Assembly: GCA_035236585.1 (NCBI GenBank)
Contig: CP141130.1
Coordinates: 33,863,501-33,927,500 of the forward strand
DNA length: 64,000 nucleotides
From: Warburgia ugandensis
Lineage: Eukaryota > Streptophyta > Magnoliopsida > Canellales > Canellaceae
Direction: 5' to 3'
In this document: positions 57,199 through 64,000 of the stretch, in pieces
Position numbering within the stretch: position 1 is the stretch's first letter
How the letters are laid out: each line of letters begins with the position of its first letter
The notes under the pieces: generated by a model
Told to the model about the DNA's origin: nothing
Databases searched by the model: none
The model's input: the letters and a program-made list of their open reading frames with translations, nothing else
Program-made: the position numbers and the translations under genes

Positions 57199-59035
57199 GC
57201 TGCGTACTTATGCAACATGGGAAGGTAATCGCTTATGCTTCTCGACAACTCAAGAAGCATGAAGTCAATTACCCAACCCATGACTTGGAATTAGCAGCCA
57301 TAGTCTTTGCCTTGCGAATATGGAGACATTATTTATATGGGGAAAAGTTTGAAGTTTTTACAGATCACAAGAGTCTTAAATATATCATTTCCCAACAAGA
57401 CTTAAACATGCGACAAAGAAGATGGATGGACTACTTAAAAGACTATGACTTCTCCATTCATTATCACCCTGGAAAAGCTAATGTGGTAGCTGATGCATTA
57501 AGCAGAAGAACCCAAGGGATGTGTGCAAGTTTATTAACCAAGAGATGGAAGCTACTACAAGAAGGAATCACATAGAAACCAAACATAAGTAAGCACAAGA
57601 TCATTATGGCAGGTCTAACAATAAAGTCGGCTATTAATGAAAAAGTTAAGCAAGAACAGAAAGGAGACTCAGATATACAAGCTTTCATAGGAAAACCAGG
57701 ATTTACAAGAAGAGAAGATGGTAGCATTTACATGCAAGGAAGATTAGTGGTACTGGCTAATGAAGAGTTAAGACAAGAAATCTTAAAAGAGGCTCATCGG
57801 GCCAAGTATACAATACACCCGTGAGGGACTAAGATGTATCGGGACTTAAAGAAACAATATTGGTGGGATGGTATGAAAAGAGACATAGGGAATTTGTGGC
57901 AAAGTGTTTAACATGTCAACAAGTAAAGGCTGAACATCAAAGACCTACGGGATTGTTACAACTCCTTGAGTTACCTGAATGGAAATGGAACCATATCACA
58001 ATGGACTTCATTGTAGGGCTACCCAAGACCTCTAAGGGTCATGACATGATTTGGGTAATTGTTGATAGATTAACTAAGACAGCCCATTTCCTTCCTATAC
58101 GTCATACCCAATCCACTGACAGCCTATCTCAGCTATACATCAAAGAGATAGTAAGTCTACATGGTATACCCCTTAGTATCACTTCAAATAGGGATAGCCG
58201 CTTCACTTGGAACTCTGGAAGTCTGTCCAAAAATCCTTAGGATCTTCCTTGAACTATAGCACGCCTTCCATCCATAGACCGATGGACAGTCAGAGCGCAC
58301 AATCCAAATAGTCGAAGATATGTTGCAAACTTGTGCCCTTGATTGGAAGCAGAGTTGGGATGAAAACCTACCGCTAGTCGAGTTTGCGTACAACAATAGC
58401 TTTCAGTCAAGCATTGGCATGGCTCCATATGAGGCGCTCTATGGGAGACCCTGTCGATCACCCACCAGTTGGAGTGAAGTTGGAGAATCCAGGGTGCTCC
58501 AGTCCGAGCTGGTAGAGCAATGTGCCGAGAAGGTCAGACTCATAAGGAGCTGCCTCCTCACAGCTCAAAGCTGCCAAAAGAGCTATGCTGATTGAAGGAG
58601 GAGACCATTGGAATTCGACATAGGAGAGGACGTTTTCCTGAAGATATCTCCCACTAAAGGAGTTATGAGGTTCGGTATCAAAGGCAAGCTTAGTCCGCGT
58701 TACATAGGACCTTTCGAAATCCTGGAGAAAGTGGGAAAAGTGGCCTACAGGATCGCGCTACCCCCTCAGCTATCCGAAGTGCATAACGTGTTCTATGTGT
58801 CTATGCTAAGGAGGTACGTGCCTGACCCGCTCATGTCATCGACCAGGTACCCATAGAGATGACGGAGGATCTCAGACTAGAGACAAGACCAGTTGAGATT
58901 CAGGATCGTAAGAATAAGAAGTTGCGGAACAAGGACATACCCTTAGTCAAAGTTTTGTGGAGAAATGCGCACATGGAAGAAGAAACTTGGGAACCGGAGT
59001 CAGAAATGCGAGAAAAGTACCCCGAGATCTTTTGA
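57199..59035 (+). pseudogene. G3 unit 2 RNase H, integrase, chromodomain
   Basis: 57210-57575 RNase H second half; 57606-57824 integrase start, cut by a private change (acacccgtgaggg, where unit 1 has acacccaggaggg). 57860-58240 has [16 protein letters not shown] and ITSNRDSRF, the same Asp-to-Asn change and frameshift as unit 1. 58320-58595 includes FAYNNSFQSSIGMAPYEALY and YADstop, as in unit 1. 58608-58856 GPFEILEKV, shifted by loss of one C at 58828. The chromodomain tail ends KYPEIF-stop at 59033-59035. Confidence 0.85.
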
Positions 59036-59070
59036 TCGTATATAGTAGAATTTCGGGGCAAAATTCCCCT

Positions 59071-59083
59071 AAGGGGGTAAGAA
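59071..59083 (+). promoter_or_regulatory. G3 polypurine tract, unit 2
   Basis: aagggggtaagaa immediately before LTR3. Confidence 0.88.
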
Positions 59084-61758
59084 TGTAATAACTCCAATTT
59101 TGTAATATTGAAATTCCAAGTTTAGCAATGAAAAGTTCAGTTTTAAAGAAAAGGGCATTTTGGTCATTTCACTAGTTGCCTTAACTAAACCCAGAAATTT
59201 GGTCCTAAAAGTGGTGCCATTAGATGCGTCTCAGAAAAAGAATCCAACGAGACCAAAATCACCCAAAACGGAGTTAAAATGAGCAAGATATGGCCCTTTG
59301 AAGTTCAGGGACAAAACTGTAAATTTCACAAAAACGACTTAACACGAAAACACACAGTGCCCGTTCTGATACGGGCACCCCGTCGTCTTCAAGCTCCTAG
59401 AGGCTTGTGGAACGGCGGTGTTTCAAGGAGAAACCACCGCCATTCTGGAGGTTTCCCCACCTCCATTCAAAGGCGGTTAGAACCCCTCCAGAACCCTCTT
59501 TAAAAGCCCTATAAAGAGAGCTCTTGGGTGCCTCTAATGGCAGCCCAAAACCTTGGAGAAAACCCATCACGGAGCAGTGACCAAGAGGGGAAAACGTGGA
59601 GAGAAAACCAGCCACGAAGCAGGTATGCTCAAAAACTCCCCAAATCCATCTCACCCATAGTCCTAAGCTCAATTCCCCTAAGTTTTTGCATGAAAAACCA
59701 TGCAAAACGGAGCCTGGGAGAGCCACCAAGGACCCTGGGACGTCCCCAGGGCCGCACTGGTTCGACAAGGTTGAACCAGGGTGACCTGAGGATGACCCAG
59801 GTCTCTAACGGGTGGGACGATCCAATAGGAACGTCCCACGTTGACGTCCGTTTGAAAAACCAAACGAGCGCGTCCAGGGACGCGCCCGCTAAAGGGACAG
59901 ATGGGCGGAGAAGTTGAGCGCGTCTGCAGATGCGCCAGCTGAGGTGCACGCCACAGAAGCGCAGTGCGCTAGCACACGTCGACTTTGCTGTTACTTAAGA
60001 AAGCAGGGCACACGTCGCAGACGCGCAGCGCGCTAGCATTCCGTTTTTTTGTGTCTTTAAGACTTTATGTACAAACAATACTAAAATGCTTATAACTTGA
60101 GATCTAGAGCTCCGATTGAGGTGCCGTAAAAGGCGTTGTATCTGTATCGACGATTCCGACACATCCAAGGCATAAAATCCCTAATCAAGGTCCAATAAAA
60201 GGAGGGCATGACCCTTAGAATAGGTTGGTGGCGCGTGACCATTAGAACTTTGGAAAACTGAGAATACCAAGGCCCAATTAGGACCTTAGGACACCCATAG
60301 GCATAGGGATGGACCCCTAATGCCTAAGTAATAAGACCCAACTGCTCTAAACCCATAAAAGATAGGTTAAACTAACCTTGAGTCCCCAAACCATGTTCAG
60401 GAGCGTACGAGGACAAAAGGGTTAACGCGACTTAGTCATGTAGGTGCTCTATCACTATTAGATTCTTTTAAAAGATCTATTATTATTTTGAGAACATATG
60501 TTATAAGCATATGACTTGTTTAGCATGATTTGATTCAGCATGCATATGATAGACGTTTTGTACATAGCCATGTTTTGAAATGATTGCATATACATTATGC
60601 ACAAACATGTGTTGCAAGCAAGTGCATGCATTGCATGATTTATGTACTTGCAAAGATTGCATGTCCTTGAGGGTTGCCAAAAGATGCTGGAGTGCCGAGG
60701 GCCAGGCAGTTGTGAGGGACCCAAAAGAGGACAAGTTTTAACAAAAGGTTTTGACTTATCTTATGTGATTTGGGCAAGTAAGCCCGTGGGTGCTATGCCG
60801 AGGGGTCTGGGTTGGCCACTTGGCCTCTACCACTAATAGGTGGATGGGTACCACGCCCAAAAAGAGGCAAGTCCCTACGTCGATTGCATGTGGTACAGGG
60901 GGCTACCACTGGTGTCACGGCACTGGGTCGACGTGTCATAGGCCCCGTGGAGGCTATGACCGAGTGCCCTCAGGTACCCGGGGACCACACGACGAGGAGG
61001 TCGTGGGCATAGTGGACCCTATGGTTTGATGAGTTATGTGCATTTCATATAGCATGATATGAGGTTGGTCGACCATACCATACTAGAGGTCCATGAGTTG
61101 GACTCCATGAAGCATCTATTGCATATCATGATGTCATCATAAATATGTATATATGATACTTTCAATTTTGGATTATGTGATCTTTTAAGTCATGAGAATT
61201 TTAGTTGATTATGGATTCTTATACTGATATTGAGCTCGAGTATTCAAACATACGCATATTTTGAATTTTCAGTTGATTATGGATTCTTAAACTGATATTG
61301 AACTCGAGTATTCAAACATACGCATGTTTTGAATGAGCATATGATTTTGAAACATCTCATGCATTTATAAAACTAGTAGTGATAGGCTCCTACTGAGTAT
61401 ATTATATACTCACCCAATCCTCAACATTTTTTAGATACAACGTAAATACTTAAGGGCAAGGGACGTTTGTACTAGGAGACACAGGCTAAGTACAAGTAAG
61501 TAACCCCCTATCTTATGTTTCAATGTTACTTGATTGTAGTTACTCTCTAATAGCTGGGGTTGTGACTAACACTTTCTTGGGAATGATATTGATTTAAACT
61601 TTGCCATGGCTAAATTATTGAGAATGTGTTTACACAGTCGGGGTTTTTATGAAAGATTGTTTTCAAATGAAAAAGATTTTCATGCATCTCATACTTATAA
61701 AATAAGAGATCTCACCTTTTTATCAAAATTGCATCATATAAAAACCCGGGTCATGACA
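59084..61758 (+). repeat. G3 LTR3 (shared between units 2 and 3)
   Basis: 2675 bp, TGTAATAACTCC to GTCATGACA. Almost identical to LTR2, including the private acagaagcgcag and ttccattcaaag contexts absent from LTR1. Confidence 0.93.
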
Positions 61759-61760
61759 GT

Positions 61761-61776
61761 TGGTATGAGAGCAAGG
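61761..61776 (+). promoter_or_regulatory. G3 primer-binding site, unit 3
   Basis: tggtatgagagcaagg, as in units 1 and 2. Confidence 0.85.
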
Positions 61777-62006
61777 TTTAACGTTACTCACAGCCCAATT
61801 ATGAGGAGGATAACTTATAATCAAGTTTCATAGATGAAAGAGTAAGGGGTAATAGGATAACACAAACTAAGATTTGGTGAATTGCCTTGTGATTATAGAT
61901 GCCTAGGAAGAAGGAAAGCAATGCTCCAAGACCTGAAGCCCCACCAGTGGACTCCACTGGGTCGGGCAACGGGATGGCTGAGTTATTTTAGCAATTTTTA
62001 CAGAAC

Positions 62007-64000
62007 ATGGGACAATACATGAATAGCCATAGCCAAACTCCTACCCCCCGAAATCCTTCCCCTGATAAAACAATAGATAGGACTGAGGTTCAGTTAGAAA
62101 GGTTTCAAAAACTAGCTCCCTCATTCACAGGAGAAGATGAAGCATCCACGGCTGAAAAATGGTTAATTGATATTGAAAAGATATTTAAGGCCATGAACAT
62201 AGCTGAAGAAAGAAAAGTACCCATGGCCACATTTTTGTTTAGAGGAGAGGCTACCTTTTGGTGGGAAACAGCAGAAAGAACTTATTTTGATCAGCAAGAA
62301 ACAATAGGATGGGAAGAGTTTAGAAAGGTCTTTAATGACAAATATTATCCTAAACATATAAGGAAACAGAAGGAAAAGGAATTTATGGACTTAGAACAAG
62401 GAAGTATGACCGTCCAACAGTATGAAAGTAGATTCATCAGCCTTCGAAGATTTGCACCCCGTGCTTGTGCTGATGAAGAAGATGCAGCCGAAAGATTTGT
62501 AGATGGACTCAACCCAGGACTCAGGAACAGAGTTCTAGGTTTCCAACCTGCCACAGTAGCCAAAGCAGTAGAGATGACCTCCCTATATGAAAAAGATTAT
62601 CAAAGGAACCAGGCAATAAGAGAAACTAAGAACATCAACACCATGAAGAACAAAGGAAAGAGACCCTTTCAGTCATCTGGACCTAGGCCACCTTTCAAGA
62701 AGCCATTTGAAAACAAAGGAAGAAGACTAGACTGGAAGGCATGCCCTAGGTATAACAGAAATCATCCAGGCAAACCATGTCCCACTTTCAACATCACCTA
62801 CTATAGTTGTGGAGAATTAGGACATTTTTCTAGCAACTGTCCAAAAAGGAAAGTACAAGAGCGTAAAGAAGATCAAGTTCCAAAAAGTCAAGGACGTGTC
62901 TTTGCCCTGACTTCCATTCAAGCCCAAGCATCAAATGCAATCGTTGAAGGTACTCTTTCTATCTATGATACACCTGCTAAAGTTCTATTTGATACAGGCT
63001 CCACTCATTCTTTCATATCCCGAGAATTTGCATCATCCTTGGACATTATACCACAGGACCTAGACTTCACTCTAGAAGTCATGACTCCTGTAGGCCAGGC
63101 ACTCCCCACTTATTCTTATCTCCAGGATGTCCACATTCTGATTAAGAACCAATTGTTACATGCCAACCTTATCCATTTAGATATGAATGACTTCGACATC
63201 ATCCTAGGTATGGACTGGCTAGCCTTTCATCAAGCCTTTGTTGATTGTCGTCAGAAGCGTGTCACTTTTACCCTACCTAATAGAGACACTTTCACCCTCC
63301 AAGGAAGAAAGGATTATTCTGGAGCGTGTTTTATCTCTGCCATGAAAGCAGTTAAACACATTGCTCAAGGATGCCCCTTCTTCTTAGCCAAGATTGAATC
63401 TATCGAGAGTCCCCAACCAAAGCTAAAGGATGTCGAGGTTGTCCAAGAATTTCCTGACGTGTTCCCTGAGGACTTACCAGGTCTACCTCCCCCAAGGGAA
63501 GTTGAGTTCATCATTGACCTTATACCCGGTACTTCCCCCATTTCCAAAGCTCCTTACCGAATGGCTCCTGCAGAACTTAGAGAACTAATGACCCAGTTAC
63601 AGGAACTACTTGACAAAGGGTTCATACGACCTAGCGTGTCTCCGTGGGGAGCTCCAGTCCTTTTTGTTAAGAAAAAGGATGGCTCCATGAGATTGTGCAT
63701 AGACTATCGGATGCTGAATAGGGTCACCATTAAAAATAAGTACCCTCTTCCACGAATTGATCATCTTTTCGATCAACTTCAGTCAGCTAGAGTCTTCTCT
63801 AAGATTGATCTACGGTCAGGGTACCATCAACTTCAAGTTAGAGAAGAAGATATCCCCAAGACAGCCTTCAGGACTCGATATGGCCATTATGAATTCAGAG
63901 TGATGTCCTTTGGTTTGACTAATGCTCCAGCCGCGTTCATGGACCTCATGAATAGGGTGTTCAAGGAGTACTTAGATAAATTCATCATAGTGTTTGTGGA
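62007..64000 (+). CDS. G3 unit 3 gag-protease-RT polyprotein, open to the window edge
   Basis: From ATG 62007 ([10 protein letters not shown]) the frame stays open for 664 codons to the end of the window: capsid, [20 protein letters not shown] (intact here, broken in units 1 and 2), zinc words with the shared Cys-to-Tyr changes, FDTGSTHSF protease, [17 protein letters not shown] (intact), RT fingers and palm up to just before the FVDD box. A TAG at 61989-61991 still separates it from the natural start at 61899. It is the least damaged unit; whether RNase H and integrase are intact cannot be seen. With altered zinc fingers and an upstream stop it may still be inactive. Confidence 0.85.
   Translation, partial: MGQYMNSHSQTPTPRNPSPDKTIDRTEVQLERFQKLAPSFTGEDEASTAEKWLIDIEKIFKAMNIAEERKVPMATFLFRGEATFWWETAERTYFDQQETIGWEEFRKVFNDKYYPKHIRKQKEKEFMDLEQGSMTVQQYESRFISLRRFAPRACADEEDAAERFVDGLNPGLRNRVLGFQPATVAKAVEMTSLYEKDYQRNQAIRETKNINTMKNKGKRPFQSSGPRPPFKKPFENKGRRLDWKACPRYNRNHPGKPCPTFNITYYSCGELGHFSSNCPKRKVQERKEDQVPKSQGRVFALTSIQAQASNAIVEGTLSIYDTPAKVLFDTGSTHSFISREFASSLDIIPQDLDFTLEVMTPVGQALPTYSYLQDVHILIKNQLLHANLIHLDMNDFDIILGMDWLAFHQAFVDCRQKRVTFTLPNRDTFTLQGRKDYSGACFISAMKAVKHIAQGCPFFLAKIESIESPQPKLKDVEVVQEFPDVFPEDLPGLPPPREVEFIIDLIPGTSPISKAPYRMAPAELRELMTQLQELLDKGFIRPSVSPWGAPVLFVKKKDGSMRLCIDYRMLNRVTIKNKYPLPRIDHLFDQLQSARVFSKIDLRSGYHQLQVREEDIPKTAFRTRYGHYEFRVMSFGLTNAPAAFMDLMNRVFKEYLDKFIIVFV

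Larger units (their letters stand above)
44551..64000 (+). mobile_element. G3: tandem array of a Tekay-like retrotransposon, sharing LTRs
   Basis: Order: LTR1 44551-47234, internal 1 47235-51821, LTR2 51822-54498, internal 2 54499-59083, LTR3 59084-61758, internal 3 61759 to the window edge. Spacing of LTR starts is 7271 and 7262 bp. Each LTR starts TGTAATAACTCC and ends GTCATGACA. Each is followed by the primer site and, except LTR1, preceded by a polypurine tract. There is no target duplication or foreign DNA between units. The two complete internal regions share stops, indels and missense changes in key residues, and the partial third shares the gag stop and the Cys-to-Tyr changes. The right end is outside the window. 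Confidence 0.95.

Overview
The window is plant nuclear DNA made almost entirely of nested, decayed transposable elements. I see no intact host gene, tRNA, rRNA or CRISPR array. The evidence for a plant is a combination of element types: long-LTR Ty3/gypsy chromoviruses (Tekay-like) primed by initiator-Met tRNA, a Tat/Athila-type gypsy element with its characteristic primer site, CACTA (En/Spm-like) elements carrying Transposase_24-like and ULP1/C48-like coding exons, a TRIM element, and a MULE fragment. The sequence is AT-rich with GC-rich islands only inside LTRs, as in heterochromatin of a large plant genome. The species cannot be named from this.

Layout. 1-1339: part of an LTR of family 'LTR-A'. 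About 2211-6283: CACTA copy E1 (+ strand). It is cut inside an exon at 6284 by a second CACTA, E2 (- strand, 6284 to about 19820). E2 was itself invaded by three LTRs: LTR-A at 6916-9439, a 4.9-kb Tekay-type LTR at 11571-16477 (perfect target duplication GTAAT), and LTR-A at 17159-19052. 19831-20440: MULE transposase remnant. 20761-34661: Tat/Athila-like element T1 (- strand) with a gag but no visible pol. It is interrupted by CACTA copy E3 (25916-31687) and by a 1400-bp palindromic TRIM composite (32610-34009, perfect target duplication GGATA). Inside T1's 5' LTR lies Tekay-like element G1 (34662-40986 and beyond, - strand). G1's gag is broken by the LTR of a related element, G2 (40987-43675). 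G2's internal region is broken at 44551 by a tandem array, G3 (+ strand): LTR, gag-pol, LTR, gag-pol, LTR, gag-pol, with a period of about 7.26 kb, running off the right edge.

Two structures stand out. (1) The G3 array is a multimer in which neighbouring units share single LTRs. All units also share the same disabling lesions (a gag stop, lost zinc-knuckle cysteines, and in the two complete units an integrase Asp-to-Asn change and shared frameshifts), so the array probably grew by recombination and not by repeated insertion. (2) The TRIM composite is an inverted multimer inserted as one unit: both outer ends are the same LTR 3' end, and the centre joins a primer-binding site to a polypurine tract. 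Paralogous CACTA copies also act as internal empty-site controls, so the order of insertions can be read from this one sequence.
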